A stretch of 64,000 nt of DNA from Clostridiales bacterium. Lineage in GTDB: Bacteria; Bacillota; Clostridia; Lachnospirales; JAQSXR01. The notes beneath the pieces were generated by a model that worked only from the letters and a program-made list of their open reading frames with translations, searched no databases and was not told the DNA's origin. The position numbers were made by a program, and so were the translations under genes. The stretch covers positions 29,425 through 93,424 of the forward strand of contig JAQSXR010000009.1 of assembly GCA_029256575.1 (NCBI GenBank), in the 5' to 3' direction. Below, in pieces: positions 55,467-64,000 of this stretch. Positions within the stretch are counted from its first letter, which is position 1; every line of letters begins with the position of its first letter.

Positions 55467-56207
55467 ATGAAGAAAATAATTATATTATTGTTAGGTGTCG
55501 TAATGCTCTTAACTTCTTGTGCAACAACAACAGAAGTAACCGATGAAGATTATGAAACAGTTGGAATTCGTATGGCAGGAGTTTTAAAAAAATATGACAA
55601 TAATTCACAAGGTGAGATAAACTTAGAAGAAGTTAAAGAAACTACCACAGATACGAAAGAAACTACCACAGATACGAAAGAAGTAACCACGGGTACTCAA
55701 GAAGTAATTACAGACACGCAAGGAGTTACTACAACTCAACCGGGAGAAATTATAAAGGATACAAATGTAAAAGATGAAACTAGTAATTCTGAAGTAGTTG
55801 CGGAAATTAGTGATGATATAATAGATATCGAGTATTTAGGGTATGAATTAAGTAAAAGCTACCCAAATGAGAGTTCTGAACAAGTATATGCATATGTCGA
55901 AGCAGTTGATGAAGCACAAATTATTATTTTGAAATTTAACTTAACCAATAATAACAAAGTAGTACAAGATATAAAACACTTTGCAGAAATAACAAATTTT
56001 AAATTATTAATCGATAATAAATACTTATATTCTCCACTAAGCACCTTGCTTGATACAGATATTATTACTGGAAAAATCAGCTTGCAACCTGGAGAAACGA
56101 AACAGGCAGTTATTGTTTTTCAAATTCAAGATTTAGTAGCAAAGAATATGAATGATTTACTTTTGATTGTTACAAGACCAAATAAGAAAGAATTACTTGC
56201 AGTATAG
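55467..56207 (+). CDS. Lipoprotein with Thr-rich repeat linker and beta-rich C-terminal domain
   Basis: Start taken at ATG 55467 behind AAGAAGGTG. The signal ends in LLTSC (Cys18), so the protein is lipid-anchored. Residues about 55-90 are a repeat of KETTTDT-type units (KETTTDTKETTTDTKEVTT), a probable flexible, glycosylatable linker. The C-terminal 120 residues (IDIEYLGYELSKSYPNESSE, AYVEAVDEAQIIILKFNLTN, SLQPGETKQAVIVFQIQDL) look like the DUF4352/DUF5067 beta-sandwich found in exported Firmicutes lipoproteins. Function unknown. Likely shares the tetR transcript. Confidence 0.75.
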   Translation: MKKIIILLLGVVMLLTSCATTTEVTDEDYETVGIRMAGVLKKYDNNSQGEINLEEVKETTTDTKETTTDTKEVTTGTQEVITDTQGVTTTQPGEIIKDTNVKDETSNSEVVAEISDDIIDIEYLGYELSKSYPNESSEQVYAYVEAVDEAQIIILKFNLTNNNKVVQDIKHFAEITNFKLLIDNKYLYSPLSTLLDTDIITGKISLQPGETKQAVIVFQIQDLVAKNMNDLLLIVTRPNKKELLAV

Positions 56208-56216
56208 ATACATGAT

Positions 56217-56254
56217 AGGAGCTATTTATTTCATTTTAAGTAGTTCCTTTTTAT
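56217..56254 (+). terminator. Terminator after the lipoprotein gene
   Basis: AGGAGCTA pairs with TAGTTCCT (one G-T pair), followed by TTTTT. Confidence 0.7.
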
Positions 56255-56302
56255 TGCAATAAATTAGAAAAGATGATACACTATCTATTGTTAATCGATT
56301 AA
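56254..56302 (+). promoter_or_regulatory. Promoter and LacI-type operator of the GH31 gene
   Basis: TTGCAA at 56254-56259, 17-base spacer, TACACT at 56277-56282. TTAATCGATTAA at 56291-56302 is a perfect palindrome with the central CG typical of LacI-family operators. It lies between the promoter and the ribosome site, so binding would block transcription. The LacI regulator at 58751 is the natural candidate. Confidence 0.6.
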
Positions 56303-56318
56303 ATAAGGAGGAAACAAA

Positions 56319-58661
56319 ATGTTTACGGGAGAAGCAAATCAAGATTCAATTGTTATATTTGGTAATGCGAGATTTACAGTACTAACGGATAAACTAATAC
56401 GAATGGAATATAGTGAGGATGGAGCTTTTGAAGATAGACCAAGTCAAGCTTTTATTCAACGAAACATAGATATCCCTGAATTTTCAGTTATTAAAAATAA
56501 TCATATGTTAGAAATAGTAACGAAAGATTTGCATCTGACTTATTCAAATGCAGAAAAAGGATTTAATAGAAGCAATTTATCTATTATTCAAAAAAATCAC
56601 AACAATAGACTTTGGAGATTAGGTGATAGTTCTTGGAATAACTTAAAAGGAACTACTAGAACACTTGATCGAATAAATGGTGAAACAGAGATAGATCCTG
56701 GATTAATTTCACGTGATGGATGGGCCATTGTCGATGATAGTAATTCCTTAGTATATAATGAAAATAATTATTTGGAAAATAGAAAGTTAAATAGAAAAGA
56801 TTTATACTTTTTTGGATATGGAATAGAGTATAAACAATGTATCAAGGATTTTTGCAAGGTATCTGGCAAAGTTTCTTTGTTACCTCGTTGGGCATTGGGA
56901 AATTGGTGGAGCAGGTATTGGCATTATACGCAAGAAGAATTATTAGAACTTATGAATACATTTAAAGAAAGAAATGTTCCGATTTCAGTCTGTATCGTAG
57001 ATATGGACTGGCATGTTGTCGATAACCAATACTCATCAGGATGGACAGGATATACTTGGAATAAGAAGTTTTTCCCTGACCACAAAGAATTTATAGAGAA
57101 TATTCATGATTTAGGGCTAAAAACAGCATTAAATCTTCATCCAGCAGATGGAGTTCAGCCTCATGAAGAAGATTATGCTAAAATGGCAGTTGCAATGGGA
57201 ATTGATCCTTCGACAAATCAACCAGTTTATTTTGATTGTTCAGATCCAAACTTTATGAAAGCTTATTTTGAAGTGTTACATCATCCAAAAGAAGAAGAAG
57301 GCGTAGATTTTTGGTGGATTGACTGGCAACAAGGTTCTCTTTCAAAGGTAGAGGGGCTGGATCCGCTTTGGATGTTAAATCAAGCACATTATGAAGACTC
57401 AAAACGTGATAACAAAAGAGGATTTATTTTTTCAAGATGGGCAGGATTAGGAAATCATAGATATCCAATTGGCTTCTCAGGAGATTCAATCGTATCATGG
57501 GAATCATTAAAGTTCCAACCTTACTTTACTGCTACTGCAGCAAATGTAGGCTACAGCTGGTGGAGTCACGATATCGGTGGGCATTATCATGGAGTTGAAG
57601 AAGAAGAATTAAATCTTCGTTGGATTCAATTCGGTATATTTAGTCCTATAATGAGAATACATTCTTCAAAAAATGAATTTGTGGATAGAAGACCTTGGGC
57701 ATATAGTAAAACAATATGTGAGAATATCGAAAACGCAATGCGTCTACGACATCAATTAATTCCTTACATATATACGATGTCATATAAAAATGAAACAGAA
57801 GATCAAGCGTTTATATATCCAATGTATCATGAGTATCCAAAATGCCAAGAGGCTTATAATGCTAAGGAACAATACTTTTTTGGAACTGAGTTAATAGTAG
57901 CTCCAATCGTTACGAAAGTAATTGAAGATTTAAGATTATCCTATAATACTACTTGGTTACCAGAAGGCGAATGGTACAATTTCTTTACAGGTGAAAAACA
58001 TAATGGGAATTCTATTATTGAAAATTACTGCAAACTAAATGAAATACCAGTTTTTGCAAAATCTGGAGCTATAGTACCAATGGATAAGGATCTAGGTTGG
58101 AAAGAAGTTGCTAATCCTGAAAACTTACTTGTAAAAATATTTGCAGGAAAAGATAATTCATTTGAATTATTTGAAGATGATGGAATTACTAATAATTATT
58201 TACAGGGAGATTATCAATCAACAATTATTTCACAAGAAAATTCTTCTGAAAACTTAAAGATTACAATATCTCCAACATCAAATTCATACGGAAAAAGAAA
58301 TATAAGCTTAGAAGTAATTGGTGTAAATAAAGATGTGGTTATTGATGTTGAGATGAATGGTTCTAAAATAAATGCAGAAATAGTTTACGATAACACAATG
58401 GAAGCATATATCATTTCTGTAATGGATAAGAAAGATGAAGATATTTTAATTGTCAATTTGAGTGGAAACAAAGTGACTGAAATAAGATGTAGAAGAAAAG
58501 AAAAAGCATATGATTTAATAAAAACAATGCCTCTTGAGACAAGTTTTAAAGGTGACCTTGGGAATAAACTAGATGAATTAATTAGTGGTAGTTTAAAGTT
58601 AGATAACTTTAAATCAATGCTAACGCCAGCTCAATATAAAGCATTTGAAAATATAATTTAG
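56319..58661 (+). CDS. Glycoside hydrolase family 31 alpha-glycosidase
   Basis: ATG start behind AAGGAGGAAACAAA. The 780-residue protein has no signal peptide, so it works in the cytosol on imported oligosaccharides. GH31 features: the N-terminal beta domain, PRWALGNWWSRYWHYTQEEL, the catalytic nucleophile Asp335 in FWWIDWQQGS, the acid/base Asp389 in GFSGDSIVSW, and GYSWWSHDIGGH. The C-terminal beta domains end in GDYQSTI and a helical tail (about 720-780) not usual in the family. It hydrolyses alpha-linked glucose or xylose; the exact specificity is unclear. It has its own promoter and operator and a LacI regulator next door. Confidence 0.92.
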   Translation: MFTGEANQDSIVIFGNARFTVLTDKLIRMEYSEDGAFEDRPSQAFIQRNIDIPEFSVIKNNHMLEIVTKDLHLTYSNAEKGFNRSNLSIIQKNHNNRLWRLGDSSWNNLKGTTRTLDRINGETEIDPGLISRDGWAIVDDSNSLVYNENNYLENRKLNRKDLYFFGYGIEYKQCIKDFCKVSGKVSLLPRWALGNWWSRYWHYTQEELLELMNTFKERNVPISVCIVDMDWHVVDNQYSSGWTGYTWNKKFFPDHKEFIENIHDLGLKTALNLHPADGVQPHEEDYAKMAVAMGIDPSTNQPVYFDCSDPNFMKAYFEVLHHPKEEEGVDFWWIDWQQGSLSKVEGLDPLWMLNQAHYEDSKRDNKRGFIFSRWAGLGNHRYPIGFSGDSIVSWESLKFQPYFTATAANVGYSWWSHDIGGHYHGVEEEELNLRWIQFGIFSPIMRIHSSKNEFVDRRPWAYSKTICENIENAMRLRHQLIPYIYTMSYKNETEDQAFIYPMYHEYPKCQEAYNAKEQYFFGTELIVAPIVTKVIEDLRLSYNTTWLPEGEWYNFFTGEKHNGNSIIENYCKLNEIPVFAKSGAIVPMDKDLGWKEVANPENLLVKIFAGKDNSFELFEDDGITNNYLQGDYQSTIISQENSSENLKITISPTSNSYGKRNISLEVIGVNKDVVIDVEMNGSKINAEIVYDNTMEAYIISVMDKKDEDILIVNLSGNKVTEIRCRRKEKAYDLIKTMPLETSFKGDLGNKLDELISGSLKLDNFKSMLTPAQYKAFENII

Positions 58662-58663
58662 TA

Positions 58664-58722
58664 TAAAAAATGAGATTTACAGAACCAAGTAACTTAAGTT
58701 GGTTTTGTAGATCTCATTTTTT
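58664..58722. terminator. Bidirectional terminator between convergent GH31 and LacI genes
   Basis: AAAAAATGAGAT...ACAGAACCAA pairs with TTGGTTTTGTAGATCTCATTTTTT, with A and T runs at either end. Confidence 0.85.
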
Positions 58723-58750
58723 AAAGATAATACTAAATTGAATAATATAA

Positions 58751-59758
58751 TTATAAGGATGATTCACGTTCAATTATACTTGGTTTAATAAATATGGATT
58801 TTTTATCTGAGTTTTTGGTAGTGATTTTATTAAACAAAACCTCAGCAGCCGTAAATCCTAACTTGTAAGTATCAATATCCACGGTTGACAAAGAAGGTAT
58901 TGAGTATTGTGCAATCATTGTATTATCAAATGTTATTAATTTAATATCGTTTGGAATATGAATATTCTTTTCATTTAGATATTTCATGATAATGGTTGAA
59001 ATAAAATTGTCACTGCAAACGATTCCATCTGCATCAAAGTCAGCAGGTATATATTTACTGAAAAGCACATCTGAAGATATTTTGCTATATCTTTCATTTA
59101 TAAGAATAATATTTTCTTCTAAATTTGATTCGCTAATAGCTTTTTTATATCCATTGATACGATTAATAGCAAAAGGAAGAGATGTTTGAGCCCCTATGTA
59201 GTATATCTTTTTCAATCCTTTACGAACTAAATAATTAGTAGCTATTTCACCTCCTGTTTTATTGTCTATTTCAACAACGTCTGCAGGAATTTCACTAGGA
59301 TAATATCCGATTATAACATAAGGAAAATTTAATTCATTTAGTTTTATAAGAAGCTCGGGAGAACATAATTCACTTGAAAGAACAACTCCAGAATATAAAC
59401 CACTGTATATATATTTTCTTACAAAACTCTCAGTGTCAATGTTTTTTGCTAGACTACTTAAGTTTAACTCGTAGTTATGATCATAAAAGAATTTATTGCA
59501 TCCACCAATTATGCTAAATACAAAGGGATCCTTAAAAACGGATTCATTATCTCCGCATAATATATATGATATTGTATTAGTAGTTCTTTTTGCTAATAAT
59601 GTAGCATGCGCATTCGGTATATAATTCATCTCAGCTATGATACCTCTAATACGTTCCTTTGTACTAAGGGGTATAGATGGAGAATCGTTAATTACCTTAG
59701 AAATAGTAGCTTTTGATACACCAGCAACTTGTGCGATATCATTTATAGTAACTTTCAT
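58751..59758 (-). CDS. LacI-family transcriptional regulator
   Basis: 335 residues. The N-terminal helix-turn-helix is KVTINDIAQVAGVSKATISKVI with the hinge SIPLSTKERIRGIIAEMNYI, followed by a periplasmic-binding-protein-like ligand domain (VVLSSELCSPELLIKL, GGEIATNYLVRKGLKKIYYI, DGIVCSDNFISTII). The ligand is probably a sugar. It is convergent with the GH31 gene, and the CG-centred palindrome at 56291 is the likely target. Ribosome site GGAGGTGTCC. Confidence 0.92.
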   Translation of the reverse strand: MKVTINDIAQVAGVSKATISKVINDSPSIPLSTKERIRGIIAEMNYIPNAHATLLAKRTTNTISYILCGDNESVFKDPFVFSIIGGCNKFFYDHNYELNLSSLAKNIDTESFVRKYIYSGLYSGVVLSSELCSPELLIKLNELNFPYVIIGYYPSEIPADVVEIDNKTGGEIATNYLVRKGLKKIYYIGAQTSLPFAINRINGYKKAISESNLEENIILINERYSKISSDVLFSKYIPADFDADGIVCSDNFISTIIMKYLNEKNIHIPNDIKLITFDNTMIAQYSIPSLSTVDIDTYKLGFTAAEVLFNKITTKNSDKKSIFIKPSIIERESSL

Positions 59759-59866
59759 ATGGACACCTCCTAAATATTATTTTAATACTCAAATGGTTTA
59801 TTTGCAAGTTTTTAGAAATATATTGTATATCTTTGTAAAAATCATGGTATTGTGTGGGTATTCTTG

Positions 59867-59895
59867 TTGACAGGGTATTGCCTAGGAATTATAAT
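59867..59895 (+). promoter_or_regulatory. Consensus sigma-A promoter of the PAS-GGDEF-EAL gene
   Basis: TTGACA at 59867-59872, 17-base spacer, TATAAT at 59890-59895: a perfect match to both boxes. Confidence 0.9.
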
Positions 59896-59932
59896 AAAGA
59901 TATGCAGGATGTTTTGACATTGGAGGATAAAT

Positions 59933-61642
59933 ATGGAGTTTGAAAGCAATAATGATATTGGTAATCTTGAATGCATTGAACAATTAAAGAACTTTTTTTG
60001 TGTGTTTGAGAGAAATTCCGAAGGTGTTATACTTACAAGTGTTGATGGTAAAACATTATGGGCTAATGCAGCACTTGGAGAAATTATTGGGAAATCACGA
60101 CATGAAATAAGTAGTGAAGATGTGATTTTATATTATGAAAAAGAAAATTATACGAATTGTTTTGAAACAATTATGATAAACACGTTAAAAGATGGCGAAT
60201 GGGCAGGAGATGTATATCTAGTTGATAAGCAAGGGCATATTAAGAATATTTTTCTAAATATGTTTCTAATGAGAAAAAGCGATAATTCAATTGATAAAAT
60301 TGCTGGGATTTTCAAAAATATTACGGACGAAAAGAGTAAAGATAGTACAATTTATAAACTTGCGTACATAGATTCATTAACAAATCTGTATAATAAAGAA
60401 TATTTTACTTTAGAGCTTGAGAATAAAATACTTGAGGCTTCAAAGAATTTAAATAAATTAGCTGTTATTTACTTCGATTTAAATTGCTTTAAAACGATAA
60501 ATGATTCACAAGGTCGTTATGTTGGTGATGAAGTACTTAAATACTTTACTCAATTACTATTACAAAGTGCTGGGGAAAATGCTATTGTTGCACGAGTAGG
60601 TGGTGATGAGTTTGCTGTTATGATACCTCGCATTTCAAATGCTGATGATATTTATGTTGTCTCGGATAGATTAATAAAAGAACTAAATATGCCAGTTATT
60701 ATTAATGAAAAAGAAATTTTTATTACTTTTTCTGCAGGTATTTGTATATATCCAGATGATACGAAAAGTGGTGAAGAGCTTTTACATTATGCAGATATTG
60801 CAATGTATAATGCAAAGGATGAGAAAGATAAAAATGTTGTTCGTTTTACGAATGTCATGAAAAATAACTTGGATGAATACTTTAATATATCAAATCATTT
60901 ACGAAGAGCTATCGAAAAGAACGAACTATCGTTAAACTATCAACCAATTGTAGATATTAATACTGAGAAGATGGTAGGAGCTGAGGTATTACTTAGATGG
61001 AACAATAAAACATTAGGTAGTATACCTCCAGATAAATTTATACCAATCGCAGAAACTTGCGGTCAAATCCTTGAAATTGGAGAATGGGTATTAAGAGAGG
61101 CTTGCAAACAGAGCGTTGAGTGGTATAATAAGGGCTATGAGAGAATACCACTTGCTGTTAATGTTTCAATCAAGCAATTAGAGCACAATGATTTTATTCA
61201 TAAATTAAAAGCAATTATTGAAGATACAGGGATTAATACTGATTATCTAGAAATCGAAATTACAGAAAGTATATCTACTGAAAACTACGATGAAATTTTA
61301 CTTGTATTAGAACAAATTAAAAACTTTGGAATTAAAATATCTATTGATGATTTTGGAACAGGATATTCTTCTTTAGCAAGGTTAAAAGCTATGGCAATCC
61401 ATAAATTAAAAATTGATAGAGCTTTTATTAATGATTTAAACGAAGTTGATAAAACTGAATTAGTTTCATCGATTATTGCTCTTGGTAAGGCACTCGACTT
61501 AAAACTTGTTGCAGAAGGAATAGAAAACGTTAGACAGCTAGATTTTTTGAAAGATAAAAGTTGTCAATATGGACAAGGCTTTTTATTTAGCAAACCTGTC
61601 ACCAAAGATTTATTTGAAGATTGTTTAGTTTTACGTAGCTAA
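59933..61642 (+). CDS. PAS-GGDEF-EAL cyclic di-GMP turnover protein
   Basis: ATG start behind GGAGGATAAAT. The 569-residue cytosolic protein has a PAS domain (about 18-130, FFCVFERNSEGVILTSVDGK and the IGKSRHEISSED region), a GGDEF domain (VGGDEF at 223, YFDLNCFKTINDSQG) and an EAL domain (EVLLRW with Glu351, EITES, SIDDFGTGYSSL, AEGIEN, YGQGFLFSKP). Catalytic residues look present in both. No I-site. No membrane helix, so input is probably through the PAS domain (redox or small ligand). Driven by a consensus promoter, unlike most regulatory genes here. Confidence 0.92.
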   Translation: MEFESNNDIGNLECIEQLKNFFCVFERNSEGVILTSVDGKTLWANAALGEIIGKSRHEISSEDVILYYEKENYTNCFETIMINTLKDGEWAGDVYLVDKQGHIKNIFLNMFLMRKSDNSIDKIAGIFKNITDEKSKDSTIYKLAYIDSLTNLYNKEYFTLELENKILEASKNLNKLAVIYFDLNCFKTINDSQGRYVGDEVLKYFTQLLLQSAGENAIVARVGGDEFAVMIPRISNADDIYVVSDRLIKELNMPVIINEKEIFITFSAGICIYPDDTKSGEELLHYADIAMYNAKDEKDKNVVRFTNVMKNNLDEYFNISNHLRRAIEKNELSLNYQPIVDINTEKMVGAEVLLRWNNKTLGSIPPDKFIPIAETCGQILEIGEWVLREACKQSVEWYNKGYERIPLAVNVSIKQLEHNDFIHKLKAIIEDTGINTDYLEIEITESISTENYDEILLVLEQIKNFGIKISIDDFGTGYSSLARLKAMAIHKLKIDRAFINDLNEVDKTELVSSIIALGKALDLKLVAEGIENVRQLDFLKDKSCQYGQGFLFSKPVTKDLFEDCLVLRS

Positions 61643-61658
61643 TAATATATTAAATTTT

Positions 61659-61686
61659 AGAGGCGGCTTTGTGCCGCCTTTTAAAA
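61659..61686 (+). terminator. Terminator after the PAS-GGDEF-EAL gene
   Basis: AGGCGGC-TTTGT-GCCGCCT followed by TTT; GC-rich 7-bp stem, unusual in this AT-rich region. Confidence 0.9.
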
Positions 61687-61705
61687 CATAATAGGGGTGA
61701 AATTT

Positions 61706-62839
61706 ATGGAAGATAGAATTCAATTGGCAGCACCAAATATTAACGGAAATGAAATGAAATATATTAATGAAGCATTTTCAACAAATTGGATTGGTCCTTT
61801 AGGTGAAAATGTTGAGAAATTTGAAGATGAGATGCGAGTATATTTAGGGGCTAAACATACGACAGCATTATCTTGCGGTACAGCTGCCTTGCATATGGCT
61901 GTGAAATATTGTGATGTAAAACCTGGGGATACAGTATTTTGTTCTGATGTAACCTTTGTTGGATCTTGCAATCCAATCATGTATGAAAAGGCTAAACCTG
62001 TTTTTATTGATGCAGATCGAGAAAGTTATAATATGTCACCTCGTGCACTTGAACGTGCACTTCATGATGCTAAAAAATCAGGTAAACTTCCTAAAGCTGT
62101 AATTATAGTAGATTTATATGGACTTCCAGCAAATTATGATAAAATAATGCCTATCTGTGAAGAATACGCTGTTCCGGTAATTGAAGATGCCGCAGAAGCA
62201 TTGGGAAGCAAATACCAGAACACTCCTTGCGGGAAATTTGGGGATATTGGTATTCTATCATTTAATTCAAATAAAATAATAACTTCCTCTACAGGCGGGA
62301 TGCTTATTGCAAAATCTAATGAAGTTACATCTAAAGTTAAATTTTGGGCTACTCAGGCAAGAGAAAAGGCATACCACTATGAACATAAAGAAGTAGGACA
62401 TAATTATCGAATGTCTAATATTTGTGCTGGTATTGGAAGAGGACAATTAGAAACCTTAGATCAATATGTCCAAAAGAAAAAAGAGATTAATAAACTTTAC
62501 CGAGAAGAACTAGCTAATTTACCAATTGTGTTCGAACCAATTATTAATGGGGCTGATCCAAACTTTTGGCTTACTGTCATACAAATTGAAAATGGAGCTA
62601 GAGTAGATTATATTAAAATGTTGGAATTTTTGGAAGAGTATAATATAGAAGCAAGACCATTTTGGAAACCAATGCACATGCAAGAACTTTTCAGAGATAG
62701 TGAATTCTATGCAGATCAAGAAGGCGATATTGTTGGGGAAGAATTATTTTCAAAAGGATTATGTATTCCTTCCTCCACTACTATGACTCAAATTGAACAA
62801 GAGAGAGTTATTAATACAATTAAAAAGGCATTTAAATAG
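61706..62839 (+). CDS. DegT/DnrJ/EryC1-family sugar aminotransferase
   Basis: Start taken at ATG 61706 behind AGGGGTG; a GTG at 61697 extends it by 3 codons. The 377-residue PLP enzyme has ALSCGTAALHMAVKYCDVKP, VDLYGLPANYDKI, IEDAAEALGSKY, the PLP-lysine motif SFNSNKIITSS and GHNYRMSN. It transfers an amino group to a keto sugar nucleotide, for use in surface glycan (capsule, O-antigen-like or flagellin glycosylation). No other sugar genes lie beside it except a GlmU-like protein 13 kb away. It is 14 bases from the shikimate kinase gene. Confidence 0.9.
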   Translation: MEDRIQLAAPNINGNEMKYINEAFSTNWIGPLGENVEKFEDEMRVYLGAKHTTALSCGTAALHMAVKYCDVKPGDTVFCSDVTFVGSCNPIMYEKAKPVFIDADRESYNMSPRALERALHDAKKSGKLPKAVIIVDLYGLPANYDKIMPICEEYAVPVIEDAAEALGSKYQNTPCGKFGDIGILSFNSNKIITSSTGGMLIAKSNEVTSKVKFWATQAREKAYHYEHKEVGHNYRMSNICAGIGRGQLETLDQYVQKKKEINKLYREELANLPIVFEPIINGADPNFWLTVIQIENGARVDYIKMLEFLEEYNIEARPFWKPMHMQELFRDSEFYADQEGDIVGEELFSKGLCIPSSTTMTQIEQERVINTIKKAFK

Positions 62840-62853
62840 AAAAAGGGAAAAGT

Positions 62854-63360
62854 ATGAAAAATATAGTGTTGATTGGAATGCCAAGTTCGGGTAAAAGTAC
62901 ATTAGGGGTTATCCTTGCAAAAACCTTAGGTGTTGGATTTGTAGATACAGATTTGATAATTCAGAAACAAAAAGGACGTCTATTACAGGAGATTATTGAT
63001 ACGGATGGTATTAATAAATTTCTAGAGATTGAAGAGGCAGCTATACTTTCAAGTGAATTCACTGGTGAAGTTATTGCAACTGGGGGAAGTGCAATCTTTT
63101 GTGATAAAGCAATGGAATATCTTAAAGAAAATGGTATTATCATTTATTTGAATTTACCATATGATGTTATTGTTCAAAGATTAAAGAATATTACAACACG
63201 TGGAGTTGCTGCAAAAAAGGGCCAAACTATTTTAGATATCTATAATCAAAGAACACCAATATATGAAAAATATTGTGATATTAATATTAGATGTGAAAAT
63301 GAAACTGTTGAGAAATCTGTAGAAAAAATAATTAAAGAATTACAGATCTTATCTAAATAA
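62854..63360 (+). CDS. aroK: Shikimate kinase
   Basis: 168 residues, normal length. Walker A is GMPSSGKST (8-16). DTDLIIQ and ATGGSAIF correspond to the shikimate-binding Asp and the GGG motif, here TGGS. The LID region TTRGVAAKKGQTI is present, with Arg in TTRG. It phosphorylates shikimate in aromatic amino acid synthesis. Other shikimate kinases carry GGGxV; ATGGSAIF is the variant seen in Clostridia. It is co-transcribed with the aminotransferase. A related P-loop kinase such as AroL-like gluconate kinase is the only alternative. Confidence 0.85.
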   Translation: MKNIVLIGMPSSGKSTLGVILAKTLGVGFVDTDLIIQKQKGRLLQEIIDTDGINKFLEIEEAAILSSEFTGEVIATGGSAIFCDKAMEYLKENGIIIYLNLPYDVIVQRLKNITTRGVAAKKGQTILDIYNQRTPIYEKYCDINIRCENETVEKSVEKIIKELQILSK

Positions 63361-63420
63361 TATAGTTTTATTTTCTTAAGAGTTTTTTGTTGTTATTTTA
63401 GCATTATACTAATTAAAGTT

Positions 63421-63478
63421 CAGGGTTTTGTTCGTAGCAGTTTGACTCAATAGTCAGCATTTTGCGAATAGAATCCTG
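63421..63478 (+). other. Structured hairpin with G-T pairs downstream of aroK
   Basis: CAGGGTTTTGTTCG (63421-63434) pairs over 14 bp with CGAATAGAATCCTG (63465-63478), three pairs being G-T. Inside, TTGACT pairs with AGTCAG around CAAT. Wobble pairs favour an RNA read on the + strand. No T run follows. Confidence 0.55.
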
Positions 63479-63607
63479 TATTTAGTGTTAGAGATAAAAG
63501 ATAGAAAAAGAATGGAAAATTAAACTTTAGTTTAACGAATGAATGATCATATTAAATATTATAAAGAAAAAGAAATAATATATTATGAAGAAAAAGAAAT
63601 AATATTG

Positions 63608-63636
63608 TTGACATTTAAGTTTAAAAGTTGTATATT
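63608..63636 (+). promoter_or_regulatory. Tandem promoter P1 near the window end
   Basis: TTGACA at 63608-63613, 17-base spacer, TATATT at 63631-63636. Confidence 0.7.
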
Positions 63637-63734
63637 ATAAAAGTTGTCACTTTAAATGACAGGAACAAAAATTTAATGTTAATATTTAGTTTGTAAATAT
63701 AAATCGAAACATTAAAAAAAAGTAAAAAAACTGC

Positions 63735-63763
63735 TTGACAATTAAGTCGAAATGTTATAAGAT
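63735..63763 (+). promoter_or_regulatory. Tandem promoter P2 near the window end
   Basis: TTGACA at 63735-63740, 17-base spacer, TAAGAT at 63758-63763 (TATAAG at 63756 with a 15-base spacer is the alternative). It lies 127 bases after P1. Confidence 0.6.
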
Positions 63764-64000
63764 ATACAAGTTGCCTATGACAGCCCCTGATAAATAAAAA
63801 GTCGGGAAAGCTAATAAGTAATCGAAAAACAGAACCTTGGAAACTGAATAATGAAACAAAGATTAAATTATACACCAAGAAATAGAACAAGGTTTAAATA
63901 TCCTATTTCAAGTCTTTTGAGTATAAAAATTAATCCCAACAACAGTAAAGAATATACGGAATGCAAATTAGAAAATTTTTAATATGCTAGTGTAATCTTA
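63764..64000 (+). other. Probable leader of a stable RNA (rRNA-type) operon running out of the window
   Basis: No ORF follows the tandem promoters. A segment with ACCTTGGAAACTGAATAATG (about 63834) resembles spacer/leader sequences of clostridial rRNA operons. The 16S gene itself is not in the window, so this stays a suggestion. Confidence 0.35.

Noticed and set aside
63764..63900. Cyclic di-GMP riboswitch in the terminal region
   Set aside because: The conserved GEMM sequence elements are not found; only an rRNA-leader-like resemblance remains.

Overview
The window is AT-rich, with strong Shine-Dalgarno sites, sigma-A-type promoters, a T-box leader, many GGDEF/EAL proteins and Lachnospiraceae-like gene families. 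I read it as a chromosomal segment of a Clostridia bacterium, probably a Lachnospiraceae close to Clostridium (Lachnoclostridium) phytofermentans. That placement rests on family recognition only; no search was run.

Layout. 1-5.2 kb: surface protein with Ig-like repeats (5' end outside the window), a zinc-ribbon membrane protein, and what looks like the tail of a type VII secretion locus (long Ala/Gly-rich candidate substrate, DUF3592-like protein, DUF4176-like protein). 5.2-7.9 kb: ilvBN behind a T-box leader. 8-13.6 kb: thioredoxin, a lipid-anchored FMN/FAD reductase, a YbgC-type thioesterase and the feo iron operon, whose feoB is broken. 13.9-18.3 kb: two surface-protein genes with broken frames. 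18.4-23.8 kb: a YaiI-like protein and a complete Bce-type antimicrobial-peptide sensing/export module (regulator, kinase, ATPase, permease) with a regulator-type inverted repeat before the ATPase gene and a 38-residue membrane peptide at its end.

24.0-27.2 kb: three zinc-ribbon/SPFH genes resembling the B. subtilis ydjGHI envelope-stress genes. 27.3-38.4 kb: the most interesting part, a Wadjet-type SMC defence operon (jetD-jetA-jetB-jetC) whose jetD start lies inside the end of a gene for a large pseudo-ATPase/TPR/GAF/GGDEF protein. This suggests a nucleotide-signalling protein coupled to an anti-plasmid machine.

38.4-48.6 kb: two paralogous DUF885 lipoproteins around a DUF438/hemerythrin/PAS protein, a diverged RelA/SpoT-like protein, a GGDEF-EAL protein with a substrate-binding-like sensor, and a left-handed beta-helix transferase-like protein. 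48.6-56.2 kb: a REP-like repeat cluster, asnB, a large cyclic-nucleotide-binding-domain protein, threonine dehydratase, a TetR regulator and a lipoprotein. 56.3-63.4 kb: a GH31 glycosidase convergent with a LacI regulator, a PAS-GGDEF-EAL protein, a DegT-type aminotransferase and shikimate kinase. The last 640 bases hold no gene but contain a GU-rich hairpin and two strong promoters in tandem, possibly the leader of a stable RNA operon that starts beyond the window.

Three neighbouring genes (feoB, the SLH gene and the gene after it) carry frame-breaking lesions within about 6 kb. This is either real decay or local sequence error. Where the longest reading frame began upstream of a better ribosome binding site, I moved the start and say so.
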